From: Acrasis kona
Lineage: Eukaryota; Heterolobosea; Eutetramitea; Acrasida; Acrasidae
Assembly (NCBI GenBank): GCA_026419775.2
Contig: JAOPGA020001688.1
Span: 141,312-205,311, forward strand
Length of the DNA stretch: 64,000 bases
Reading direction: 5' to 3'
In this document: positions 21,279 to 34,208 of the stretch, piece after piece
How positions within the stretch are numbered: the first letter of the stretch is position 1
Layout of the letters: every line of letters starts with the position of its first letter
Position numbers and translations under genes: made by a program
Notes under the pieces: generated by a model
The model's input: the letters and a program-made list of their open reading frames with translations, nothing else
The model's database searches: none
What the model was told of the DNA's origin: nothing

Positions 21279-21639
21279 ATGAACTCTTCATACAATGACA
21301 CAACAAACACCAACAAATCCCGTGAAAGCATACTGCAGCCATGTAGCTACAAAATACATCCATTAGAAGGGGATCAAAAGACAGGTTGGTAATATATAAC
21401 ATTTATTTGAACGTTCAAGATTTGAAGATCTTTGAGCAACATTTGGCGTACTCTTATAACGAAGAACGTAAGACAGCGCAAATATACAAAAGTAAGTAAA
21501 AGAATTGTGACAAAGACTTATAGTAGTGGCATTATCTATAATTGTATTGTTCTTTATCTACACTATTTATAAGACATATATCATCAAAGAAGTGAGCCTT
21601 GATATGAATGTGAAGTCAACACATCTTATTTTTAAATAG
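21279..21639 (+). CDS. Hypothetical small protein with one C-terminal membrane helix
   Basis: Three exons can be joined: 21279-21384, 21420-21491 and 21527-21639 (introns 35 and 35 nt), giving about 96 residues. The middle exon is clearly coding-like (acidic/aromatic helix). The last exon encodes a strong hydrophobic segment (ALSIIVLFFIYTIY) and a short tail. The acceptor before exon 3 is a TAGTAG tandem, so an isoform one residue longer is possible without changing frame. The first donor (GTTGGT) is weak, so the N-terminal exon is the least certain part. No single uninterrupted ORF shows this gene. Confidence 0.4.
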
Positions 21640-21769
21640 GGCAATGGGAAAATGTTATTTTTTATAGGGTGTTTCTTGGTGTGCGGCTTTCTCTTATGTG
21701 GTTTCCATAAAACCAGGGGGAAGGCACATAAAAAGTAATTATAATTAAACAATTAATTAACCTTTTAGC

Positions 21770-21958
21770 ATGATATCGAGATGTAATAATATTCTTCGCT
21801 TGTTCAAAATAAAGTTCAATGAGGAGAAGCAGAGATTAGTACGGATAAAGATCGTACCGAAGCTTCCGATGCCTGCACAAGATGGAAAATCAGAGAGCGA
21901 AGCATTTCATAATAATCTTAAACGTGTTGAGCATATGGATTTTAGTAAATATAAATAA
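21770..21958 (+). CDS. Hypothetical small basic protein
   Basis: Encodes 62 residues with a basic, amphipathic N-terminus like a mitochondrial presequence and a short conserved-looking middle (VPKLPMP). A poly(A)-like AATAAAA follows the stop. It sits in the same orientation as its neighbours, between two genes. Composition and end structure suggest a small organellar protein, but nothing more can be said. Confidence 0.4.
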   Translation: MISRCNNILRLFKIKFNEEKQRLVRIKIVPKLPMPAQDGKSESEAFHNNLKRVEHMDFSKYK

Positions 21959-22081
21959 AATATGTTTTGAAATTGGTAGATTGTGTTTGATAGTTTGTCT
22001 TTGTTTTAAAAATATGTGCGCACAACATCATGGTTGACAGACAAGGTGCCAAAATCATAAAGGCGTTTAATATTTCAAAAC

Positions 22082-24047
22082 ATGATGAGACCAGCTTCAG
22101 CAGGTGGCAAGCGAGTTTTTCAAGACAAGATGAAGTCATCTGGTGATTTGCTGGTCGACAATTTCCCAATGAGAGAGGATGATGCAGCAACAACAATATC
22201 AAACTCGACTAGAGAATTATCTACATTCTCAAAGATGGGTGGAGGTTCAAACAAGAATAGAAAACCATTTGATCAAGTCTATCGCACATCTTGTGCTAAG
22301 GTTAACCTTGAGCCTTTAGATTTTGTGCTAGTTGGAACAGAGAAGAGAATGTTGGAAGTAGATTTAGATTTGTTACCACATATACATTATCAACAAATAA
22401 TCAATTCATTGAAACTAGCCAAACGTGAATCATTTGTATCCATTAGAATAGCATGGGGCGAAACTAATGACGCTCGTGCTGTTGTAAATAACAAGGCATT
22501 TGAATCTCTACTGCGCAGTACGAAGCAAGCAATCCCTGAAGGCAGCATGACGATGACAAGAAATTTTGTAAGAGAAACTGTAGCAATCAAAGCTCTTCAA
22601 AAATACAATACAGAACCGTCGGTGAGTGCGCATCAAAATGACAAGAAAAAATATAGAATAACTCAGTCTGTCGAACTAGTGCCTCCGCTTGATATTACAG
22701 AGTCAGTAAGGTTAACAAGAACAATCGTTCCATTCTTGGGTGCAATGCTTCAAACTTTGGAACTTGTCGGATTTAAATTAACATCACATTGCACATGTTT
22801 GTTAGGTGCTGCTATTAAAATGGTCGGAAAACATCAGCTTCAGAGCTTGTCTTTGAAGAATTCAAAGATGGGTGATGATGGATTTAAGGAGTTGGGTCCA
22901 GCATTGAGAGATTGCCTTCAGCTGAGGAGGTTACAATTAAGTGGTTGTCTTTTGACCGACGCCAGTGCTCAATACTTATATGCAATGGTCAAGAGTAAGG
23001 AAGAAGTACAAAAGTCAGAAAGTTGGATGAACAGCCTTCGTCAGCCAATGAGGACTTTTAGCCCCTCAAGTGTAGGACCTGATTTTAGCAGTGCTTTTAA
23101 TAGTGGAAATATGGAGAAGATTGTAAACATTAATGAATTATATGGCATTGATTTGTCGGATAATTACTTCACTGACGTAGGTTCAAGATTGTTCGCTAAA
23201 TTAATATCAAATGATGGATTAAGGAGTAAGTAGCTATTATGTTTCAATTCATTAATCTCTAGGCTTGAACATTTCTAAAAACTCACTCGGCTATTCTGGG
23301 TTAGCCTCATTTATTGACGCAGTTAATACAAGTAATACATTGGAGTATCTGAACCTGAGCGAAAACGAAGGGATACGAGATTTCATGGATCAAAACATTA
23401 CAAAAAGCAACTTTATATTACAGTATTCTTCGCGGGAGTTGATTTTCATAAGAAACACAAAGAAAGCTGCAAAGAGTAGCTCTAAAAAGAAGTCAAAAAA
23501 GAGAGCAAAGAGGTACATTGGTCCTGTTAGAGGTATAGGAGGAGATGTGCTTGAATCTGACGAAGAAGGTAGCATTGCAGAATCTCACAGCTCACAAGCC
23601 AGCGATCAACCTAAAAGAAAGATCAAACCAACAAAGAAATCAGGCAAAGCTAGACTAGAAAAATACAAACAACAAAATAAAAAACTAAAGGAAATGACAA
23701 GAGAAATGGTAAACAGAATAAAATCAATCGAAGAAAAGAGCCACAAGGAACAAAACAAAACAGAAGTCATGATCGACGAATTACAAAAATCAGTTGAGCA
23801 TTTAGCAGTCCTTGTAACCGACATTGAACGTGCACCAACAAAACAACCAAGACAAGCCTTCACCCAACAACAAGAACAAGACAATAGGCAAAACTCCTCC
23901 GATTCCTCACCACGTCTAGAACACTATAACAACGACGACTACGACAGTCAAAGTCACAGTGACTCATCACAAAGTGTCAGCAGCCAAGAAGAAGAAGAAC
24001 AAGACGAAATAACAAGAAGACTTTCACAAATGTGGAACTTTAATTAA
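22082..24047 (+). CDS. CEP78-like leucine-rich repeat protein with coiled coil
   Basis: Two exons, 22082-23225 and 23263-24047 (37-nt intron), give 642 residues. Residues ~60-450 hold ribonuclease-inhibitor-type LRRs (LSLKNSKMGDDGF, LQLSGCLLTD, IDLSDNYFTD, LNISKNSLGYSG). The splice restores the last repeat exactly. An N-terminal segment (YRTSCAK..LEPL) and an inter-repeat ESWMNSLR segment match the layout of CEP78, a distal-centriole protein that controls cilium length and EDD-DYRK2-VPRBP ligase activity. The C-terminal third is a Lys-rich basic region, a coiled coil (about 520-570) and a Ser-rich tail. A general LRR protein is the alternative. An in-frame ATG one codon downstream is also possible. 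Confidence 0.72.
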
Positions 24048-24048
24048 T

Positions 24049-27038
<2,990 letters not shown>

Positions 27039-27803
27039 GGTTGAAGGGTGGGAAATTCGATCAACCGAGTCGAATTATTTTAAACGAACAACATATAAAA
27101 GTCTAAACAAGAACATAGGAGACTCAGCCTTCAAAACTCTATGTAAAATAGAACAGCACCCACATTACTTGTCTAAATTTAGTCTCTAAGTGCTGTAGAA
27201 TTTTTGATTCATTTTATGGAGACGGTACTGCACGTGCAAATAGGCTGCAACAATGTTGTGATTATGTGTTTTATGTAACTCAAAGGACTATAAGTAATTT
27301 CAATCCCAGCAGTTATAAAATTGTATACGAGGACACCACACCACAAGGAATTCTAGAGTGTGGCATATATGCTTATTTTTATGTGCTATGTATCTTGAAG
27401 AAAGATGAAGAGCAAATTTTATTACGATTATCCCCACCAGTACAAAAGATACGTACTCGAATTCTATATTGTTACATTCATGCACCGCAAATTGTACTAA
27501 ATTAATTAACGACATTAATGTTTTTATTGCTGTTTTTAATTTATATTACACGACACTTCTGTGCTTATCAAACTTCTCTACTTTTCCATTTTATACACGA
27601 TGTTTATTTCTTAAATTGAACAAGGTTTTAGGATTGATGAGCATCTATCTGCAACTTGTATATAAATGTCAAGAATTGCTACAACTTGACCTGGCGTGAC
27701 TGCTTGGAAGGACTTCACGAATTGAGCCGTTCAGAAGTGTGAGGATTACAAAAAACGGTTTGTTATAAATGTGACAGTTCCTTTGTTCTTTTTATTACAA
27801 TAC
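27039..27803. other. Intergenic region with decayed coding fragments
   Basis: Apart from the C48-peptidase-like remnant annotated separately, the rest of this 760-bp gap shows only short coding-like pieces (for example about 27520-27699, plus strand) without a start or a continuous frame. The promoter of MCM6 must lie just right of 27038. Confidence 0.35.
27152..27505 (+). pseudogene. Remnant of a C48 (Ulp1-like) cysteine peptidase
   Basis: A 117-codon open frame begins right after a TAG (27149-27151) and has no credible start codon. It reads H-I-T-C-L-N-L at 27161, then IFDSFYG, then TPQGILECGIYAYF. The order His, Asp, Gln, Cys-Gly with this spacing is that of the C-terminal half of C48 peptidases, the SUMO-protease fold also found in many DNA transposons. 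The N-terminal half is missing. It is best read as a fragment of a degraded mobile element or host gene. Confidence 0.5.
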
Positions 27804-28922
27804 ATGACCGACTCTAATCCCCTCGTTGACGACGATGTTGTTGTCAGTGGCGTATGTAAATATCTACCACTCAAAGAGGCTTTACGTATGCAGTGTCTTA
27901 ACAAGAATTGGAAAGCCATACTAATGGAAGAGGTTTCGAACCGTTCAAATTTGCATTTAAACTTCCAAACTCCTCTCGAAATTGATGAAATTGCACCAGT
28001 CATATTAAAATATGGAAAAAATACCACAAAAATTACGTTGGTGGAGGCGTCTTTCTCTTATCATTATGTTGACCTGTTTAAAAGTACGTTGAAGGACAGC
28101 GGTTGTAGACCAACCACGTTTGTTTTCGCCTTCTGCAATACAAAAAGAGGACAGGGCATTCACCAAAATGTGTTCTCGTCAGAAATTCCCAGTCTAAAGG
28201 CAATAGTGAATATCAAGTTTAATAACAACAGATTTTATTTTGATGAGGGTTTTGAAGATGTTTTAGAGAATTACAATTTGTGCAAAATAGATATGGAAGA
28301 CTACTTCGACCTCATTGTCAAGCACGACTTGGAATATATAATCCCACTAGATTACCATATATTTCGCTTTTATTATGGTGATGACGACTCCGACGAAGAC
28401 AAGCACATTTACGCCCCATTTACATCGCACATTAAACCGTTCTACGACAACGAAATTATCGACGTCAACGAAATTTTGGGCGACAAACATCAACATCACA
28501 TTGGACACGCTTATCTGCACACCTTGAAAAAAAACATTGTAGGTAACCCAACAGAAGATGCTCAAAACGCATTTGGGACTTGGAGATATAACCAACAAAC
28601 TAGGGATTTTGTAGACTATTTGAAGTACTTATTGGATTTGGGACTTGATATCAAGCAAACAGATAAGAAGGGTAGAGACATGTTCGCCATGGCGAGAGGA
28701 ATAGACGATTGGTGGAGTGGTGAGTTTAAAAACGAAGGATCTGAAGTGCCTTGGTCCATAGAAGACTTTTTATATGAGACATCTGGAATTCCAAAGGCTA
28801 AAAAATCAAAAAAGAGAAAGGCGTCAGATGACGAATCTAGTTTTCAACCAAATCAACGTAGAAGCAGTAGAAAGAAACAAAATACTCAAAAATATGATAT
28901 TTATAAGAAATATTATTTTTAA
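27804..28922 (+). CDS. F-box-like protein with basic nuclear-type tail
   Basis: Encodes 372 residues from the ATG at 27804. Residues ~8-50 resemble an F-box (VVVSGVCKYLPLKEALRMQCLNKNWK): short helices with a Leu-x-Leu core and a Trp near the end, which would bind SKP1 in an SCF ubiquitin ligase. The middle ~250 residues match no named domain, apart from one ankyrin-like helix pair (YLLDLGLDIKQTDKKGRD). The C-terminus is rich in Lys and Arg (AKKSKKRK and RRSSRKK), typical of nuclear localisation signals. Substrates unknown. Confidence 0.7.
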   Translation: MTDSNPLVDDDVVVSGVCKYLPLKEALRMQCLNKNWKAILMEEVSNRSNLHLNFQTPLEIDEIAPVILKYGKNTTKITLVEASFSYHYVDLFKSTLKDSGCRPTTFVFAFCNTKRGQGIHQNVFSSEIPSLKAIVNIKFNNNRFYFDEGFEDVLENYNLCKIDMEDYFDLIVKHDLEYIIPLDYHIFRFYYGDDDSDEDKHIYAPFTSHIKPFYDNEIIDVNEILGDKHQHHIGHAYLHTLKKNIVGNPTEDAQNAFGTWRYNQQTRDFVDYLKYLLDLGLDIKQTDKKGRDMFAMARGIDDWWSGEFKNEGSEVPWSIEDFLYETSGIPKAKKSKKRKASDDESSFQPNQRRSSRKKQNTQKYDIYKKYYF

Positions 28923-29303
28923 AATAAACCTTTTTAATTTATTATTCAATGCGTATGTTGGTGTTGCTGGGTAGTCACAGAGATTACAATCTGTTCGTCT
29001 TCTCATTCTCTATTTCTTAAAAACTATCAATATCATTAGGATTTAATAATGAGATTGCAATCCGCTTTTGAAAATTGTTTCCACTTTTGTTCGTTCAATC
29101 CATCAAACTTCAAAACATCTGTTGAGTTGTCTTAAAAATACTTGTAACGGTCAATCATCAAAGTGGTTGGCCTCCGGAATATTCTCTCTTTTATTGCAAC
29201 GCAAGAGACTCTATCGCTTGATTATTCCATGAGCAATAAACCACTCCAAAGTGATAGGTGTGTATTATATTGATACTTGTATTTTAATATACATTTTGTC
29301 AGA
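28923..29303. other. Intergenic gap before CAF1
   Basis: About 380 bp. A 28-codon ORF from the ATG near 29048 is too short to support. No RNA gene or repeat is seen; the CAF1 promoter should be here. Confidence 0.35.
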
Positions 29304-30409
29304 ATGAGGGACAGATACAAAGATGTTCTACCGAATGACCCGCGGATACGCCAAATGAACATCACAACTTTGAGTACGGTGGGAACTCCGCAACTTGACG
29401 AACTGCGGGAGAAGGTAAAAATTGTGGACGTTTGGGCGAGCAACCTGGATGAAGAGATGGAAGTGATACTGAGTACATTAGAAAAGTACCCATGCATTGC
29501 CATGGTAGGGTTTTTTTCATTGTTTATTTTGTTTAACATGTTGAACACAGGATACCGAATTTCCAGGCATAGTCGCACGGCCAACCGGCCAATTCCGATC
29601 CTCATCCGAACATTACTATCAAACAGTTCGGTGCAATGTCAACCTCTTAAAAATCATACAGTTGGGTCTGACCTTTTCCGACGAGAACGGAAACCTACCC
29701 GAAGATGGTAGATGCTCCTGGCAGTTTAATTTCAAGTTCAACATACAGTAAGTGTGCAACGATCCAACTTACTTTTTAACACGAAAGAGAGGACATGTAC
29801 GCACAGGACAGTATAGAGCTGCTGACACGCTCCGGAATAGATTTTAACACCCATCAAAACGACGGCATCGATGTGGAATACTTTGGAGAATTGTTGATGA
29901 GCAGTGGCGTCGTGTTCAACGACAATGTGAAATGGATAAGTTTTCACAGTGCTTATGACTTTGCATACCTGATCAAACTACTCACTTGCAGTCCGCTACC
30001 TAACGTAGAGTCAGAGTTTTTTGATCTGCTTCATCACTTTTTCCCGTGCATATTTGACATCAAGTACTTGATGAAGAGTTGCGATACGCTCAAAGGTGGA
30101 TTGAACCATCTGGCAGAAGAATTGAACGTGACGCGAATCGGACCTGCCCATCAAGCAGGAAGCGACAGTTTACTGACGGCTGCCACATTTTTCAAGATGA
30201 TGAGAGTGTTCTTCGAGAACAATTTGAGCGATCCAAAGTACATTGGCGTTCTATATGGATTGGGTCAGGGTTATGATAATGCTGCCATAAGCACCGCACC
30301 TAATCAAGGCACGCCAGGTACTCCTACGTCTAGCGTTATATCGACCACCGTGGTGAATGCCGGAAGGGAGAAGGAAGCGAATGATGATGGCTATTCATTA
30401 AGCGGCTAG
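29304..30409 (+). CDS. CCR4-NOT deadenylase subunit CAF1 (CNOT7/POP2 type)
   Basis: Three exons, 29304-29504, 29551-29747 and 29788-30409 (introns 46 and 40 nt), give 339 residues. The DEDD nuclease fold is intact: Asp68 and Glu70 in DTEFPG at the start of exon 2, the Asp of SAYDFAYL, and [10 protein letters not shown] with the final His/Asp. The enzyme removes poly(A) tails as part of the CCR4-NOT complex in the cytoplasm. It is ~55 residues longer than human CNOT7 because of a short N-terminal leader and a Thr/Pro/Ala-rich C-terminal tail. Exon joins restore invariant motifs. Confidence 0.94.
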
Positions 30410-30503
30410 AAAAATGCTTTTTTGTAATATTTACAGTTCAACATCATACACTCATGTGTAACCCACTATTACTTGTAAACTCTTTAAAATAGAAAGAATA
30501 TTG

Positions 30504-31040
30504 TTAATTTATTTGTGTGACAATTTTCTTGGCCTTTTTCTTTCCCAGACGTACGGTTGTTCCTAACGCCCTTTCAATCTTGGCGATGATTGCGAGGTTC
30601 ATGACTGCATTTCCATTTTCGATTTCGGAAAGCACGGATACCTTCTCGTTGATCGCATTGGCCAATTCGCTTCTTGTCATATTCTTTTCCGTACGTGCTT
30701 GTTGGATCTTCATGGCGACTTCTCTGCCGACGCGGTTAACGTGGAAGTCTTCGTCTTCCTCTTCCAGCTTGCGAGCGTTTGTTACGAGTGGTGCTTTTTG
30801 TTTGTTGTGACCGGCATTGAATTTTTGTTCTACTTGTGCCCCGGGTACTGATGTATTTATACCAGGACCTCTTGATTGGGGTTTGCTGTTCTTGTGGTGA
30901 GCGTAACTGGCGCTTCCAACAGGGCCGATAGGTGCGGAAAATGTGTTATTGTTAGAGCTTCCATCTTCTTTGGGTGCTCCCATTCCTCTTGGTCTACCAT
31001 TGACGCTTGATTTCTTTACTTCTGTCCATTCGTCTGACAT
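30504..31040 (-). CDS. MBF1: Multiprotein bridging factor 1 (MBF1/EDF1)
   Basis: Encodes 178 residues. The N-terminal half has the MBF1 signature (DEWTEV at the start, a Gly/Pro-rich linker, then VNRVGREVAMKIQQAR). The C-terminal half is a cro/C1-type helix-turn-helix (MTRSELANAINEKVSVLSEIE), ending in a Lys-rich tail. MBF1 links TBP with activators and also binds collided ribosomes to prevent frameshifting. The protein is ~30 residues longer than human EDF1 (148), owing to the linker. Confidence 0.94.
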   Translation of the reverse strand: MSDEWTEVKKSSVNGRPRGMGAPKEDGSSNNNTFSAPIGPVGSASYAHHKNSKPQSRGPGINTSVPGAQVEQKFNAGHNKQKAPLVTNARKLEEEDEDFHVNRVGREVAMKIQQARTEKNMTRSELANAINEKVSVLSEIENGNAVMNLAIIAKIERALGTTVRLGKKKAKKIVTQIN

Positions 31041-31184
31041 TGTTGTGATGAAGATATTTTTGTATTTTTAAAACACACGTCTTTGTATTTAAAGATTTCG
31101 GAACTTGGTTCCTTGTCAACTGAAACTTCCTGCACGGAATTGATGTTCTAAAACAACTGACATTAAATCTTTAACAAGTATTTA

Positions 31185-31803
31185 TTATGCGTTCCTTCTT
31201 TTCATGAGCTCTGATTCGATTTTCCACGCTGAGTCTTTGTGGTATTGCATCAACTTTTCAAGTTGTTCTGTTGACAACATAGATAGGTCTTGATCTGGCA
31301 GCTTGGGTACCTCTTGTGGTGAGGGTACAGGAACAGGTTCGAACTGGGTTGGTGATGATGGAGAGGTGATTTGACCTGGTGCGAATGCAATACCATCTAG
31401 AGTATCCCAAAACTGATTGGTGAATGACTTGGCATCTGCAGCATGATTAGCAAAGGTTCCAACTCCAACAATAGCGCTTAGACCTCCGGTTAAAAACCCT
31501 GTTACTAGCCCCTTTGTTGTTATAGATGTGGAGAAGAGTTGGACATACCGTTGCAACAGCAATTTTAGCGTAGTAATGTAGGGTTACTGCTGTTTTCCCA
31601 TCTGAACCTTGCCCAACTAAGACAGAAATTTCAGGTACGAAATTAATGTGAATGCCCTTCTTTGTTGCTTCAACTAGGTTGTTGCTGCTTTGATTCTTGA
31701 GGTTGAACTGTTGTCCGCTTAAGAACTGTCTTGTGTGCTCTGCAACATCAGTTTTGAATCCATCATATGACCTAACTTCACGAATATTCCATACGTCAGT
31801 CAT
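31185..31803 (-). CDS. Unknown protein with Gly-rich hydrophobic segment
   Basis: Two exons, 31803-31549 and 31511-31185 (37-nt intron), give 193 residues. The first ~75 residues are soluble-looking. A Gly-rich hydrophobic stretch (IAVATGLVTGFLTGGLSAIV, about 80-100) is rebuilt across the splice and could span a membrane. A Pro-rich linker and a charged helix follow. Upstream, a coding-like frame of decayed sequence ends in a TGA that overlaps this ATG (ATGACTGA). Family not recognised. Confidence 0.65.
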
Positions 31804-32395
31804 TTTTGTTTTTTAGTTGTGCAATTTCAATTTTCTGTGCTCTTTTATCGCCGTTGCGGAGTAAAGTATCTCTATAGAACTCAAGACCATGACTAGCATA
31901 ATCTAAATTGATGCTTCCAAGATAGACAAAAAGCTTATTTATTTTATCAAACTCACTAGTTCATTTGACAGTAAAATGTTAAAAGTCATATATGACTTTA
32001 CTGCTAATTCAACATCGGGCAGCCAGTCTTAAATCTTCAAAAGAACCATTCAGATAGACCTAGGTAGCTTTTCAAGAATCAGGCTCAACAGCATCTTCAT
32101 CATCACTATCGACAATCAATTGAGACGTTGAACAGAAAGCTCTCTTTGACTTCTTACGCTGAGTACTTTCACCACCAGTACGACGTATATTTTGTTAGGG
32201 CCCTCTTTGACTTTGAAACATTCTAACATATCAGAAGATTTGTTTGATTGTGAGATTATTTTTTGTACTGTAATCCTCTTCAAATGCATTAAAAGAAAGC
32301 AATAACATGTTATTATTATAACTATTAGCAGTCGGCTCAATGATATGCCTCAATCGCGGTGTAGTCTTATAATTAGGTAAATCACATCTTTTATG
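31804..32395 (-). pseudogene. Decayed gene remnant
   Basis: Several segments on the minus strand have strong coding character but no intact frame. From 32394 down to about 32071 one frame runs for ~108 codons with two internal stops (TGA near 32232, TAA near 32198), no ATG, and an acidic Ser/Asp-rich end. A second segment covers about 32021-31950, and a third, in a shifted frame, covers about 31951-31800. The pattern fits a gene broken by stops and frame changes. No domain is recognised. Confidence 0.45.
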
Positions 32396-32420
32396 AATTA
32401 ATTATTGTAAAGAAATTAGC

Positions 32421-33959
32421 ATGAGATACTGCATGTTGAGGGCACGGACGTCCCTTCTACACCCGTGTTGTTTTTTGAATTCACGAATTACAACCTTTCG
32501 GGCTTTCTCTTCCAGTGTGACCACAGACCAAAGCTATACTTCGCAAATTATCAGTTCTACGGAGCGTAATGATGTCAGTAAAGTAAACTCTCTAATAGCT
32601 GAGGTTGAGGAAAAAGGATTATCATCAGTTAGTCGAACTTTAGATATGAATAAGATTAATTCTGCATAGGTTCCCTTATCGGAGGAGTGGAAAACAGTTC
32701 TAGTCGCACTTATAAGGGGTCATTACGCAAAGCAAGCCGTGAGTTGGTATTGGGTCGCACAACAGCAGCACGTTTATTTTGAACAGGCACTACTCCGAGA
32801 ATTATTAGACTTGTGCCTCGAACATAACAGTTCATTAACACATCAGGGTGCGAGTATTTCCGAACACATTCTAAAATCCGATTCCAATAATAAATCAATG
32901 GCAAAGTCTTATCTAATGGTTTTTGATGCTCTCAATGGAAGAACCGAAAAGGCCATGGAACACTTCAACAGTTTAAAGAATGAAAAAAACATCAGGAAAT
33001 ACTTTTGTTTACATTTGATAAATGCTTTACAGTCTACAGAGGCCGTCAAAGTATGTGATTACATGAAAGAAGTGGGGTTGCCAGTCGACAACGTCATTCA
33101 CAGTAGGATTCTTAAATTCTGCAAGTCAGAGGGGAACTACCCTGCAGCCGTCCAATATTTTGAAAATATTTCCGATAGAGATCACAACGCCATACGACAC
33201 ATGCTTCGTTTTAGTAAGGAAAGTAACGATCAAGAATTACCAACAAGGGTTGCCGAAATGGTACTTAACGGACAGATCAAACCAAGTGTGAAACTTTATA
33301 CAGTACTAATGAGCCACGCCTATGATGAACATACCGAACGACGCATTTTAGCACACATGGAGAGCGTTTTAGCACACATGAAGAGCAATAAGGAAGCCAA
33401 GGCACCCGATAGGTCCATGTTAACCTCATTAATAGACAAGTACACAAAACAAGGAGATCTCAAACTTGTAACAGAGGCCATCAATGAAGTCGAACGACTC
33501 AAAATACACTTGGACCCCGCATTAGCACACGTCATCATCAGGAGTCACGCCAAGTTTGGTCAACCAGAAAAAGCAATTAAACTTTTCGAACAATCCAACA
33601 AAAAAAAACTCAACAGAATTTCATGCACTACGATCATGTACGTATATAAATATGCCAGAGATTATGATTCCGCATTGAAACTCATTAAAAGAATCAAGAA
33701 GGAGAAGTTGGAAATCGACTTTCTATTGTACGAATCCATCATTCTTACATTTTGCAAGTTCCAACAGGTCAAGATTGTATTAGCTGTTTTTGACGAAATG
33801 ATTGAAAAAAAGATTTTTCCTAATGAAAAAATTTGTCGAAACATTATTGCAGCCTGCAGTAAGTTTGGTTTTAAACCGGACAAAGTATTGAATTATATGG
33901 CAAGTAGAAACATTCATGATGAGAGAAATTTTAAACGTAAGAAACGAAACCTCAGGTGA
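32421..33959 (+). CDS. Pentatricopeptide repeat protein, probably mitochondrial
   Basis: Two exons, 32421-32627 and 32670-33959 (42-nt intron with GTTAGT donor), give 498 residues. The first ~35 residues are basic, Arg- and Ser-rich and free of acidic residues, like a mitochondrial presequence. The rest is built of helical-hairpin repeats of about 35 residues, clearest at the C-terminus (for example QPEKAIKLFEQSNKKKLNRI and QVKIVLAVFDEMIEKKIFPN). PPR proteins bind organellar RNA in a sequence-specific way and act in its cleavage, stability or translation. No DYW or SMR domain is present. The RNA target is unknown. Confidence 0.85.
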
Positions 33960-34208
33960 GGTCATGTGTTACAAAATAAAAGTGTTATTAATAAAATTGA
34001 TTACAAGAAGTAAAATATACGCCATGTACCAATAGTCTATATATCACTTCATTTCAAAGGTAAGTGCACATCAGAAAAAGATGAAAGTTTTTCAGGAGAT
34101 CGATAAATAGCGCTATTTGTTGCTTGTATGAATTCAAATCCCATCACTATTCAACTTATGTAAACAAGATTAATAAAATAGTTTTTATTAAATTTTCTGT
34201 AAACTGTG

